Assembly: GCA_002803225.1 (NCBI GenBank)
Contig: NXFV01002030.1
Span: forward strand, 1 to 64,000
Direction: 5' to 3'
DNA length: 64,000 bases
DNA from: Gamarada debralockiae
Taxonomy: Eukaryota; Ascomycota; Leotiomycetes; Helotiales; Hyphodiscaceae
The notes under the pieces are model-generated. The model ran no database searches. It was not told where the DNA came from and saw nothing but the letters and a program-made list of their open reading frames with translations. Of the stretch, positions 34,391 through 45,935 are shown piece by piece (the stretch's first letter is position 1; each line of letters begins with the position of its first letter). The translations under genes were made by a program, and so were the position numbers.

Positions 34391-35480
34391 TTTGACCTTA
34401 ACCCCAGATAAAGTCGTTAAAATTATGTATAATAGATCAGGACATGCCTGCACATCTACGCCGGTATTCTACGGGAAGATCTACCGTATTAATTAGGATA
34501 TAAGATATCAAGCAGTTTCGGCGATCGGAGGTCTAACCGACATCCTTGCGAAGTCGATAGTCCCGTAGTATATGTACACCACGAAAATTTTAACACAAAT
34601 TCATATTATTCGGCTCTAAACTCCGTAATATTAATTTTTTGACGCTTTCTAATTCCCACCAGTATCATATATTCGAGAGAGCCTTTGTAAGAGTTTATTA
34701 ATCATGCTTGATTACGTTAAGCCTGACCTTCCTTCTCTTTACCACGAATTTTCAACACGTTAATAATGCTCCTGGCTGGGAACTCAAAACCCCGCTCTCG
34801 GCTATAACTGCTCTTCTACGGAGGTGCATTTCAAAAGTCTTCGCTCGCGCTAAGCAGGGCAACGGGTTCAGCGCTTACTTCGTCTTTCGTCTCTCTACAC
34901 GAACAGCTGTTAAGCAGGGTGTCTTGAATAAGCAGCCACTATATTACATATATAACGTAGGGTTTATTCCCTCTACAACCACCAATTCTAGCTCCTTGAA
35001 TCTCACCGATATGTTCTCAATGCTCAAAACCCAACAAAAATCTACGAGGGTGTGCTAGGGCTGACTTGAATCCCGGCTCAGTCGCATATGTATACGTTAT
35101 TCACCCTCATAATTCAACGTCATCTTGTATGACTTTTAACTTGTGACTGACTTCAGTCAAGAACTCGCGCTTAATATACCAACTGTCCCTCTATAGTAGC
35201 ACAGAAGGCGGGTCAACGTCCAAGACTAAGTACAGTCAGTGTTGCTCGAGACTGGGCATTGTGCAACGCAAAAGTTCTCCCAGGAGTATTATTGGCGGGC
35301 TTTCATCTAATACATGTCTTTCTTGATTCTTCTCGTCCTCAAACTTATATCAACACCTTCAATGAACGATTTCATTCAGTAAGCCAGATATTTGATCTAG
35401 CAGACTGAGTTTTCTCGTAGTAAACGGGAGATTATTGCGGTTGTTGGATCATGTATAACACGCCAAGTAGGATAATAGCA
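34390..35480. repeat. AT-rich degraded region (RIP-like relic)
   Basis: About 1.1 kb of TA-rich sequence with ATATATAA, TTAATTAGG and TAATATTAATTT words and no gene, lying between two genes of normal composition. A short less-biased core (about 34770-34900) keeps GC-richer words such as CTCGCGCTAAGCAGGGC, as if part of an old element survived. The element type is not recognisable. It borders the HET-domain gene. Confidence 0.4.
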
Positions 35481-35501
35481 TATAATGCATATTCATTTAG
35501 A

Positions 35502-38203
35502 CTATATTATCTCTACTGTTTGCTCAGGAAAGTTTAAAAAGTAGCCTAATCCACCCGCATCAAAGGGAAAAGATTTAAATACCCCAACCCGCAAATACTG
35601 ATTTGCGTCTTCGGTTAATGAAATCAATAGGCCATATGCCAACCTCATAGAATCAGTTCCCCAGCATTCTTCACACCTCTTACAAAGACATATTCTCTTC
35701 CTACTTTCCGAAACATCTGATAGCCCATCTTCATCATCATTCTCAACGCTATCTTCACTTTGACTCTCGGTTGTGAAATCCGCAATTTCATCTTCGGATT
35801 TCACGTCGTCATCCCCATGTTCTTCGCAGCGTTGTTCTGACCCATTTTGCGAGCTCGATTCTAGTTCCTGTCGAACCTTCTTACTCAAACCATTAACGAT
35901 CTCACCTATGACCACGCCATGAGAGTCCTCATTAGATTCATGCCAAGGGCGCTTCAAACAGGGTTTCTCATCTAGTTTGCTAGACTCATCCCCATTCTGA
36001 TGAGAAACAGTTCCCGTGCTACGATCCTCTTTGCTCTGGAAGGTTTCTCCACATAGTGGAGCCCCCCTACGGAACAAGGTGTTCCTCTTTATGCGTGAAC
36101 TATACAAAAGTAGCATTCTGACATCCTCTTTAGAAACCGTACTTCTAGTCGAGTTTCCCTGCGAATTCCAGTCCAGCACACAATGTGCTACGTATTCGTT
36201 GTCGACCCTGATTTCCTTCAATTCTAGCTCTGTGGACATCGAAAAGCCGGTATCAATGGCGTTGAATGGCACAGATATTGGACAAACTCGTCCCTGCACT
36301 ATCAGAGTTCCTGATTTAAGCTCTCCATATGGATTTGACCCTTTCAGTGTGACTTTGGCTTGTATTTTGTTACATTCCACACGGTAATGGCGGGTGGAGG
36401 TTGTCACGCCTGATATTTGGTCCCCAATTGCGTTATCGAGTTCGTATTGGATGCCTGGACGGGAAGCCCAGCTCCAACTCGGGGCTATGTAGGGATCGGA
36501 ATGTTCAAGAGCCTTAGTAAGACTAAGCAAGGCTGATGGGCAAGAACTCTTGTCTTGGATATACCAAAGAAGTTGTGCTGCTAAATTTCCGCTCCATAGG
36601 CCGGCGTAGTATGTATTATCCTTCAAAACGCGAGAGAAGGCGGACGCAATTCCAGAAATCGCAGGGAGAATGTCCGTACGCCTTGTGAATTCACGTTGAG
36701 AGAGGAAGGTAACGTGCCAATCCCAATCCCTGTAAAGTTTCGTAACACTACTTCGCAATATCTCCCGCTGTACCGATGTGTCCCAACCAGGAGTGCGGGG
36801 TTCTTTACCCTCGGTATGGCATACTGAATCGCATAAGAAGTGAATCCTTGAAGTACCGAACCAGAGCTTTCGCGTTGACATGGCCTTCTCTTGATAGGTC
36901 CAACCGCGTCGAATCCACTGACTATTTTCCTGATCTGGAAGAGGCTGGTATCTTTGGCAGGCACATCGGGGAGCGGAGTCTGATACAATGCCACAGAATC
37001 GTAGTCGCAAAATTCCTTCTAGCCCAAACCGGATATGTGAGCGAAATGGAATGTGAACCGTCTGTTGACCTCGATAGAGGAAGCCTTCGACACATGAAGA
37101 AGAAGCAAGAGCGCAGATGGTAATTTCAGCATTTGCGTAGATATCTCCCATCCGAGCGGACTCCAGCTCCCACTCCTGTAAGTTATCCTGTCTAATACAT
37201 AAGGCGTCAATCCAAAGATACTGGAGACTTAGAGCTCTCGTTGTCGCGATTGCATCTTGCTGGACCTTTGTGAAAACAGACTCCTCTGTTCCGGCTTCAA
37301 GTTGGACAATAGAGTCGTTTGTCGTTTTCAATTGCTGTGCGGCTTCATTTGGTGCACCCCAACAATAGCTAAGGGCAGCGTACTGAATTTTTGTCGATGT
37401 AGCTGTTACATCTGCAGTGCACATCAATCGAATTCGCTTAGAACTAACGTCAAGCAACCTCGACGGTAAAACGCTCCTTGAATCGGTAATATGACCATGC
37501 TTGTCCTTGCAGCGGGCCAGAGTTGAATTGATCCAATGAATATTCTCCTTGTTTAATGCGTTCGCCTCGACAGATCGCTCTACTCGGAGCCATTTTGAGC
37601 AAGTAGCTACATATGACTCAGTCATGATTGTAACAAGACCATGGGTAAGGCCTCACCTGACGGGGTGTCAATGGAAAAGCAAAGTGTTCGTTTCTGGTGT
37701 CGCTTCTCTAATGCCGTAAATATAGTCAGATAGGTGATATGCTATGGTCAGGAGAGCCAACAGCGCCACGTACCCAAGAAAAAATTAACAAGTAGCCGAG
37801 ATAAACCGCGATTCCCAGACCAGTATAGTGAATCCTCTCGCCATACGTACGTATATGAAATGAAAATGGGCTCTTGGCCTGTGAGCGGAGGATCGAGACC
37901 ATTGAACAGATCGACGGCAAAGGCTGCGTCTCTTAAGAGAAGGCAGAATTCGCAGCCTTGCTCTGCGGAGATTTGGAGATTGGGAAGATCTGGGGAAAAG
38001 TCCTGCATTCTCTTTTCAAACGGATGAAGATGAAATTCTTTGACTGGGCCGTCGGAGTCGAATTTTAGATATGCATCGGCAGCTCCATGACTTTCGCTCT
38101 CGACCGAGCTGGAGCCGGTAGAATCGTTGAAAACGAGGACTTTACAGTTGTCACAAAGTTGACCAGGAACCAAAACCTCCTTAGTCATATATCGGGTTTT
38201 CAT
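35502..38203 (-). CDS. HET-domain protein (heterokaryon incompatibility type), 861 aa
   Basis: Three exons: 37774-38203, 37657-37707, 35502-37606; introns of 66 and 50 nt. The 51-nt exon 2 is needed to keep the frame and avoids starting the protein at the internal ATG near 37624. The N-terminus has the usual Cys pairs before the domain (CDNC, then GCEFCLLL). The HET domain itself is clear: QYAALSYCWG, LSLQYLWIDALCIRQDNLQE, ESARMGDIYANAEITICA, then RGWTYQEKAMSTRKLWFG. A long acidic tail (residues ~690-790) leads to a CxxC pair in CLCKRCEECW. HET proteins trigger cell death when incompatible strains fuse, but most family members have no tested role. It is flanked by degraded DNA on both sides, typical of accessory loci. 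Confidence 0.9.
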
Positions 38204-38979
38204 TGCAAAAAAGGACCCTGGGATTAGAAATGAAGAAATCTAACGTCGAGTCAACAATTTGTCAATCGAAATAATGTCGAGCAGCTAGTTTTGCTCCGAA
38301 CCGGCTCGAACAGAGCTGCTATTTTCACGCGTCGCGGTGGGATGGTATCTTGAGGTACTTCGTATAGGGAAGATGTAAATCAATTCAGAGCGGCATCACG
38401 ATAGGTATCTGAGAGGGGGCCAAAGTGTTGATTGTGGTGTTCTGTCTTGCCTTCCTGTCCGAAATTCACGCAGATAGCTGTTCTAGCCTGAGGCTCCCGG
38501 CAGCCTCGCTAGCTAGCTTAGCTATCTCGAGCTCCCGCTCAGAGCTTCCTTCCTCCCTATGAGAGTCAACAGAGAGATATATCGAACACCCTCACTTTTC
38601 CAGAGCTTCGTGTGTTCTTCTTCTTGTACGTAGGTCTTTATAATAGCTCAGAGCCATCGGGCTGACTAATCATCTCAGCTAAGAATGATCTCGGGTTCCA
38701 ATACATCCACACTTACACTAACTTTATAGCGTGGAACCAGTGGGTTTATGTGTAGCTGACTAAATATCGCTATTTAAAGTTAACAGTATTTGATATTCAT
38801 AATATAGAACTGAATAAGAGTGTAAGGATTGGCTACCGAAAGAAAGAGCAGAAACGTGACTGAGTACCTGTAAAGTTCGTTCAGCACGTTATTTCTGGTC
38901 ATAAATCTGGGAGTTTGAAATAGTTGAGGATACTTACAATCTTGAGTATCCGTTTCTCTGCACCCATTTATCATAAGAT
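38204..38979. other. intergenic between HET gene and protease pseudogene
   Basis: No gene is supported. A CTCGCTAGCTAGCTTAGCTA run at about 38505-38526 is locally self-complementary. The rest is ordinary, AT-leaning promoter-like sequence. Confidence 0.35.
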
Positions 38980-39965
38980 TCACTGGGCTAAACTATCAGC
39001 TAGATGTGAAGTTGGACAGTGGTCATGATTAGAGTTAGGCGCTTAGTTAAGGAGAAAACTTGCCGTTGGTTGCTGTGTATAAATCTGTTGCCACTGAATT
39101 GTATTTGGCCAAGATCTTGGTCATGATGGGTCCATAGGCGTCCACAGTAAGGGGTTTGCCGCTATCTGAGTCTTTGAATTTGATTCACCTATCATAGGCA
39201 TGGCCAGTTCCCCGTAGCACCAGGGACTTGGGAAAGAGGGTTGAGATGGAAAAGCTCATGGAGAATTGCATAACCTAGACAGTTCAGCATTGCTTCATTG
39301 CAAAGAGAATTCAATCACTTACACCAGCATTGGTAATTAACCAAGTTGCCACTATATTGGTACTGCTGTTTTTCGTATTTGTGCAGTCGTACAGGGCACG
39401 ACTCAGTTTCGGTACCCTCTTGCAAAAATGAGCCATTCTGACAGAAAGTTATTGTATCCATAAAGATTCTGTCCTCGCCTCGTCTTGATTGGGGGTGGTG
39501 GTATATGCCATGACGTTGCCAGTGCAGCGGTTCTTCCAATCGACACAAGTAATGTTAATCTCCCAGGCTGGCCAGCTGCTGTCTGGGTCAATAATATTAT
39601 AAGTCGCAGCATTTTTAATGTGTGCTGGTATATCGTCAGCTGCAAAACAGAAGGGCATTTCGCATGTATTGTGTTTTATTACACCAAGGCAACCTTCCCT
39701 CGTATGTTTTCTGTGCCCCTGCAGTATTCTTATCCGGTCCAAAGAAGTCGACCTCTGCATAGCGTTCAAAGTCCAAATCATATCTCACATATGTGACTAT
39801 ACTCATAGCTTTATACCAGGCGTTAGTAATCTGTTTTGGTTGTGTTTCTGTGCGGCCTTGGAAGTTCCTAAGCTTCTCTGCCTGGACGACAATGTTATCG
39901 CCAACTGTTAAGTGCAAATGAAGGAAGCATAGGAAACTGGTAAGAAAATAACGAAAGACGGGCAT
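38980..39965 (-). pseudogene. Secreted M35-like HExxH metalloprotease, broken by one frameshift
   Basis: Reconstructed exons: 39683-39965, 39323-39639, 39221-39274, 39064-39165, 38980-38999; introns of 43, 48, 55 and 64 nt. The start gives a signal peptide (MPVFRYFLTSFLCFLHLHL). Then come RYAEVDFFGPDKN, a Cys-rich core with WEINITCVDWKNRC and MAYTTTPNQDE, FMDTITFCQNGSF, the zinc motif HELFH in YAILHELFHLN, and VDAYGPIMTKILAKYN. These fit the fungal aspzincin-like (M35) secreted proteins. The frame breaks between PNQDE and EDRIF: two extra bases (GC at about 39477-39478). Removing them in length alone makes the total divisible by three. The last intron would start with GCAAGT. Either a young pseudogene or a sequence error. 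Confidence 0.6.
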
Positions 39966-40082
39966 AATAAAAGATGACTCGGAGCTGGGTTGGGCAGGTA
40001 GTCTGGTCTTTGTAAATTGTTCACGGACGAAGAAAAGACAAGACTGTAATCAATAACTATAATGCTTTTGAAAATCCATGAG

Positions 40083-40440
40083 CTTGGATAAGGATTGAAT
40101 TGCGGCCAAAAGCAAAGGATTCGGGTGCAGGTGCAATTCTTGGGCGCGTAAGAAATCATGAAATCATACTGTATATACTTTAATGTTGGAAAAACTCAAC
40201 AGTTTAAAACAATGTAAGGACTGAATTGCGGTCAAAGGCAAAGGATTCGGGCGTGGTGTAATTCTTGGGCGCGTAAGAAATTATATCATGTAGGGATTAA
40301 ATTGCGGCACATAGCAGATGCTCTTGGGTGCGTAAGAAATTACTTGATGTTGGAAAACTCAACATTTTAAAACAATGTAGTGGTCAAATTGCCGCATATA
40401 TCAGAGGATTCAGCAGCAGGACAATTCTTGGTCGCTCAAG
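40083..40440. repeat. Diverged repeat array, four units
   Basis: Units begin near 40091, 40216, 40293 and 40379 with versions of GGATTGAATTGCGG, and continue with AAAGGATTCGGG and ATTCTTGGGCGCGTAAGAAAT. Two units are joined to a further block, ATGTTGGAAAAACTCAAC then TTTAAAACAATGTA (40182-40215 and 40347-40379). Unit length varies (about 77-125 bp), so it is a complex, old array rather than a simple satellite. It is non-coding as far as I can see. The gap from 39966 to this array holds nothing else I can name. Confidence 0.8.
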
Positions 40441-40703
40441 GCCGCATCACGTGAAATTATCCTATATTTAAGCTTCTTGAACTCCTCTCTAGCTTCAAAA
40501 ATCAGTCACTTCTCGATCAATTTTTGCAGACCTGAGTGTTACTATCTGCTGTGGCCAGTACTCTGTAGCGCTCGAAGTGTTCGGCTATGCAGAAGCGCTA
40601 TAGTGTGTGCCTTCAGGAGTTCAGGAACTATAGAGCGTATAAATGCAGTATATATCTTACTGTAGAATAGGGCTCCTTAGTGAAGTTTATTTCAATGTGA
40701 CTA

Positions 40704-40875
40704 CAGTAGAACCTCGATATAAGAATACGATCGGGACCCGAAAATCATAATAATATAGTCAGGTATTCTTATATCAAGGCCCTATGACTTAGAAAATCAA
40801 GAAACGGGACCCAAGAATCCATTCTTATTAATCAGGTATTCTTATGTAGAGGATTCTTATATCGAGGTTCTACTG
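40704..40875. mobile_element. Pogo-like MITE, 172 bp, TA target duplication
   Basis: The two ends are inverted copies: CAGTAGAACCTCGATATAAG at 40704-40723 and its reverse complement ending at 40875, matching for at least 23 bp. TA flanks both ends (40702-40703 and 40876-40877), the target site of Tc1/mariner-pogo elements. The CAGT-GAACCTC start is typical of pogo/Tigger relatives. There is no coding capacity, so it depends on a transposase elsewhere. Inside are two related blocks (GGGACCCGAAAATCATAAT and GGGACCCAAGAATCCATTC), each followed by an AGGTATTCTTAT word, which look like subterminal repeats. Confidence 0.9.
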
Positions 40876-41444
40876 TAACGTGCTTGATAAGCGAGTCGTG
40901 GCGCTCCAAATAAGTAGCTTATGAGTCAGACGTGTTCAAGCTATCCCTTGGTCTGTCGTCGCTTGCCACAACGCTAACCTGACCTATCACGATGCATGAT
41001 AATGCAGATAGTGGCCTAAGGCAGCTAGGCACTAAGGTCCAACTACCCAAATGGACTCCCGGTCACTTTCCCTCCCCTGCACTCTACCGTAGCTTGGACT
41101 TGGTTGGCCCAGCTCGTCCTTCGCGTCTTCATCTCGCGGCAACAAGGGAATCATTCCAACCTCTTCCTCACTCTTCCTCACCAAGTCACTTTTCAAAACT
41201 TATGGTAATATTCACTTCTCTCAACATCTGCCGATAACAACTATTCCTGCCTCAGTTCCGACCAAAAGTCTTCCTGCTTTTAGTCATTCAATCGACTTCA
41301 AATTCCAAGCGAAGAGTTTAATTTCCACTCAGATCCATTTTGACGCCGACCTCTTTTTAACCCGATAACCCTATCAAATTGGTCATTCACTGAAGGCCTC
41401 TGCGATTTTCAAGTCTGCAGAACACTCCAGGCTCCACAGCCATC
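40876..41444. other. Upstream region of the WHI5-like gene
   Basis: Promoter and C/T-rich leader before 41445. The MITE lies about 0.57 kb upstream of the ATG. No other feature was recognised. Confidence 0.4.
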
Positions 41445-42667
41445 ATGTCTTCACCATGGAAGAAAAAACCTGAGGTCGTTGCAGACAAGGTTCTCAAGCG
41501 GGCGGAAGTGAGCAAGGTGATTTTGTCTCCTCCCTTATCTCCTCACAAGGAAATACTGACAATGAGATTTAGATTGCCCGCAAACTTCAGAATCGACTCG
41601 CCCTCGCACAATTCAAGACCAATCGGGGCTGGGAGGACCTTACTCTTGACAAGATTGAGCCGAAAGTTGAGGAGGAGCTGAAGCGGAGGAGACCGAGATC
41701 AAGTGGGGATATATTCTCCGACTCTTCCTCCTCGAGCACTACGTCCGAATTCCCCTATGCTGCCTCGAGAACCCTCATGAGCTCTCCTCTCAAGGCGGCT
41801 CTCTTCTCCGACCAGATTGGCAGTGGAAGCAGCAGCAGCGGCCACCGAAAGCGAACATACCACAACAGCTTTGAACATCCGAGCTCCAGCTCTAGTTCTC
41901 GAAAGAGATATCGTTCCTCTCCCTCAAGCAGAGTACCCCCTTCAAGCCATACAAGTCATTCATCCTGGAAGGACAATCATCAATTGGCGCAGTCTTCTCC
42001 TATCAAACCTCGAAAACATCCCAATTTCACGACTTCAAGCGGACCAAACTTGTCATTCTTCCAGAGATCCTCTGATTCAATCTCAGAGGAAATTCATACT
42101 ACGAATTTTGCTGCCGCATCGGATGATGAAGACGAACTTCCAGCTCACTCCTTCAACGTCCGACCAGCGGCACCTCGCACGCCATCTCCTGTTCGCAACA
42201 GAGGCAACGTGGGCCGGCGGATCAAGGACAAGAATGGCAAGTCTGGAGAAGAGGGCGCTGATCTATTACTATTCCTCGCAACATCTCCATCTCCTGCGAA
42301 CCCATCCGCCAGAGCTCGGATGCAGCCACCATCTACCCCACCTCCCAAGAACAAAGACATGGCTCTACCATCCTCCATGATGACTACTCCAGGAGGAGGT
42401 GGAGGTCTTCTATCCGTTTTCGGTGGCCCACACACCCCTTCCCAAGCATTTGATTTCGCGGACTTCGTCAACATCACTCCCAGTCCAGGTCAACGAGCAT
42501 GGCCAAAGACGCCTCGAACAATCAAGACTCCCCTTACTGTTAATCGGAGAAGTCTTAACTTCGATAGCTTCATGGGCCCGAGCTCTAGCCCAAGTATGCG
42601 AGACCACAATTCCAGCGCTACGAAGCATTCTGGGCTGGGTATGCAACTTGGTGGAGACCTTCTCTAG
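41445..42667 (+). CDS. WHI5/NRM1-type G1/S transcription repressor, 388 aa
   Basis: Two exons: 41445-41516 and 41573-42667; one 56-nt intron. The Whi5-family motif that binds the SBF/MBF transcription factors straddles the first junction: IARKLQNRLALAQFKTNRGW, beginning at residue 25. Most of the rest is Ser/Pro-rich, disordered and full of SP or TP sites (RTPSPVR, TSPSPANPS, STPPPK, TPSQAFDFADFVNITPSPGQ, KTPRTIKTP), as expected for a cyclin-dependent kinase target that leaves promoters when phosphorylated. GADLLLFLATSPSP is a second conserved block of the family. Yeast has WHI5 and NRM1; which one this corresponds to cannot be decided here. Confidence 0.82.
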
Positions 42668-44234
42668 ATCCTCTTTGACGCGACTTCATTTGCTCACTCT
42701 TCTGGAACGATTGAAGGAAATGATATCCGTGGTAGATTAGGCTTGCAAAAACCCAACTTTTGAATGGGTCAATCCGCATTGAGATGAGCAGGAGAATTGG
42801 TGTTTTTACGAAGATTACGTTACGTTGTATATGATTTGCACGGCAGCATTAATGATTTTTCATTTGTTCTCGCTAGGTGTCGGTGCGCACGCGATGGCTG
42901 GAAATACCTACATATGGCGAACAGCACACTCAGGAAGTTGGTGGGGACCTGAGACGGTTTATGTTGAATAGGTACCATTGTATACTTGCTCCGTTGGAAT
43001 AGGCGGGGTTGCTGGATACACCATGGAGTGGGCAAAGCGGTATCAGATTCTGCGGCGTTTTCGTGGAGGACGCGTTCATTCGTGTTGACGCGCTTGGCTT
43101 AGTTTTATGGCTCAACAACCAATCAAATAATTCAAATCATTGGCCCAAGATATAATCAGATGAGGCTACCATTTGGTCTGCATCGTATTTACCTTTCTTT
43201 TTATTTTAATTTTATCCGTCTTGCTCACCTCAGGCCTTTGTCACAGCTTCAATTAACATTTTTCAACTTGGCCCGGATACATGCCCCGGCCGCTCTCCAT
43301 GTTAGTGACTCTCAGCCCTGTCGGGCGCCATTTAACTTTCCAATTCAAAACGCCAAAAACTGGCGATCCATATTCCCGTTTTGGCCCGCTCCGAAGAAGA
43401 AATTCAAGTTTGACTGAGCTCAAGTGTGCCCCTCGATTCTGCAACGATTTTGTACACTCACCGTGGCCTGCTGCTTCGGAGCTTCGCATCGTCTATTTGC
43501 GGTAATACACTATTACACATGCAGGACGAAAGATAAAAGTTTTGCAATTGTTCACATGCTGAACATATACCCCGCAAGCCAATACGGTTCTCTCAAGTGA
43601 GACATTAGACGTCTTCAGAGGGTGTTCTGCCATGCTGAGTAATGAATATTGGCATTTTTGGCTTGGATTCCAGAGCCCATTTCTGTTAGTAAAACATCCA
43701 GCCGAGGCTGGCGTTATGTTTTAGATGTTTCAACCTCACCTCTATCTTCTTTCTTGGCTCTCTCCCCGCTTTTAGTCAGTCCATTGCCTTTGTCTGCCGT
43801 TTTTTTTCGGTTGAAGAGCCTATGAACGCACTTTGCGCCCCATAACCGGTTCCCAATTCATACAGAACTCGCGAAACGATTTGTTTCCGCCGGGCTAACA
43901 CAACCCTCCGAGTTCCCATCACTGACCACCTCGGACGGACTTCCAATTGCAGAGTCGGGGATTAAATCCCGCTCTGCCCGTCTACGGTATATGACCTGCG
44001 CATTTCACTTGACGAGTCTTTCTGGGCCTTGCTCGAGTTTCGCTGCCAATCTCACTTGGGCCGAAATTTTATATCATCCTCCATCGATTATTCTTCCTCT
44101 CATCCGTCGCTACCTAGTTTTATCTGTATCTTGTATTTCGTGCTGCTGGCCACTCGATCCCCCCTTTCTATCAACTTTCAATCGACGAAGTCGTCATCAC
44201 CGATACCATCTCAATACACGGACTATTTGGAAAG
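42668..44234. other. Upstream region of the P450 gene
   Basis: 1.6 kb with no supported gene. The last 300 bases are C/T-rich leader-like sequence. Short frames at 43160-43505 show no motif. Confidence 0.4.
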
Positions 44235-45935
44235 ATGGAGCTTCCTGTCGCTGTTGTAGCTCTTGGTTGGGCTCTCGTTGCCTACGTCATTTACTTCTTC
44301 GTATCCCTCTTTGTAACGTCCCGTCGACGTGCTGCGAAGGCACGAGAGCTCAAATGTGAAGAACCACCATTCCAGACGAATAAATATCCATTTGGGATTG
44401 ACAATCTGATGCGAGCGTTGGCGGCCGACAAGGTAAAACAGTTTCCGCCGGACATGATCCAGCGCACCATCGACGTTGGTGCCATCACCTACAAGTACCA
44501 AGTCCTTGGAGCCACGAACATCACAACCTCGGACGAGAAAAACGTCCAGGCTATCTTGGCCACGCAATTTGCGGATTTCGGTGAGTGTTCTTCATCTCCA
44601 GCATTACAGAGCGGCTTTTCTGATGACGATATAGATCTGGGCCCAGTCAGACGTGGGAATTTCTTTCCCCTGCTAGGAAATGGTATCTTCTCCCAAGATG
44701 GAAAGCCCTGGGAACACTCCCGAGCGATGATGCGTCCCCAGTTCGCAAGAGATCAAGTCAGTGATCTTGATCTGGAGGAACGCCATGTCCAAAACATGAT
44801 GCGATCGCTTGACCTCTCTATGCAGTCAAACAAGTGGACCGGACAAGTTGATCTCCAAGTCCTTTTCTTCCGCCTCACGCTCGATTCCGCCACGGAGTTC
44901 CTCTTTGGGCAGTCCGTCGACAGCCAAGTCAGACTCTTACCAGGTTACAAGACCACCGAACTAGACAAACAGGCCGAAGATTTCGCAACAGCATTTGACA
45001 GAGGCCAGATGGGTCTTGCCACACGGGCGCGATACATGACTAAATATTGGCTTCATAACACCAAAGAATTCCGGGACTCTTGCAAGGTCTGTCACAAGTT
45101 CATTGACCAGTTCGTGCACCTCGCCTTATCGAAAGAACTGCGTGAGAAGGAACTCGAGAAGGGAGTGACAGGTGCTAAGGAGAAATACATCTTCCTTGAA
45201 GCCTTGGCTGCTCAAACCCAGGATCCTATCGAGCTCCGCTCCCAACTCCTCCACATCCTCCTCGCTGGCCGTGATACGACTGCATCTCTTCTTGGCTGGT
45301 TGTTCTTCTGCCTCGCCCGTGACCCAGCGAGATTCAAGAAGCTGCGTGATACCATCATCGAGGAGTTTGGTACCTACGAGCAGCCGTCCGAAATCACATT
45401 CTCGAAGCTCAAGGGCTGCCAATATCTTATGTACTGCAATAATGAAGCGCTCCGTCTCTACCCAGTCGTCCCAGTCAACGGCAGATACGCAAACAAGGAC
45501 ACAACTCTCCCCCGCGGAGGTGGGAAGGATGGAAAGTCACCGATCTTCGTTCCAAAGGGAACGTCTTGTGACTATAGCGTACACGTTATGCATCGTCGTA
45601 AAGATATCTGGGGTCCCGATGCGGATGATTTCAAGCCGGAGAGATGGGAGAACCGAAAGGTTGGGTGGGAGTTTTTGCCGGTAAGAATTAAACCAAGTCT
45701 AAGTTTATATGTTGACAGAATGGATAACTGACGGACCATGATGCAGTTTAACGGAGGACCACGGATCTGCATCGGGCAGCAATTTGCTCTTACAGAGGCG
45801 AGCTACGTGACAGTAAGACTTCTGCAACGATTTGACAAGATGGAGAATTTAGAAACAGATCCAGTTGTGAGACACAACTTGACATTGACAAACTGCAGTG
45901 GAAATGGTGTCAAAGTCAGATTGCATGCTGCATGA
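44235..45935 (+). CDS. Cytochrome P450, CYP52-like alkane/fatty-acid hydroxylase, 526 aa
   Basis: Three exons: 44235-44580, 44635-45680, 45747-45935; introns of 54 and 66 nt. The N-terminal membrane anchor is LGWALVAYVIYFFVSLFV. CYP52 features follow: PFGIDNLMRA, DLGPVRRGNFFPLLGNGIF at the first junction, the I-helix AGRDTTASLL, the K-helix NEALRLYP (ExxR), PERWENR, and the heme-binding FNGGPRICIGQQF with axial Cys472. The family performs terminal hydroxylation of n-alkanes and fatty acids at the ER membrane, feeding omega- and beta-oxidation. Intron 1 is a multiple of three and open, so retention would give a slightly longer protein; family alignment (ADF-DLGPVRRG) supports splicing. Confidence 0.95.

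Noticed and set aside
35502..37625. Starting the HET protein at the internal ATG near 37624
   Set aside because: That start would discard the Cys-rich N-terminus; two short introns and a 51-nt exon join the upstream frame perfectly, and the ATG falls inside intron 2.
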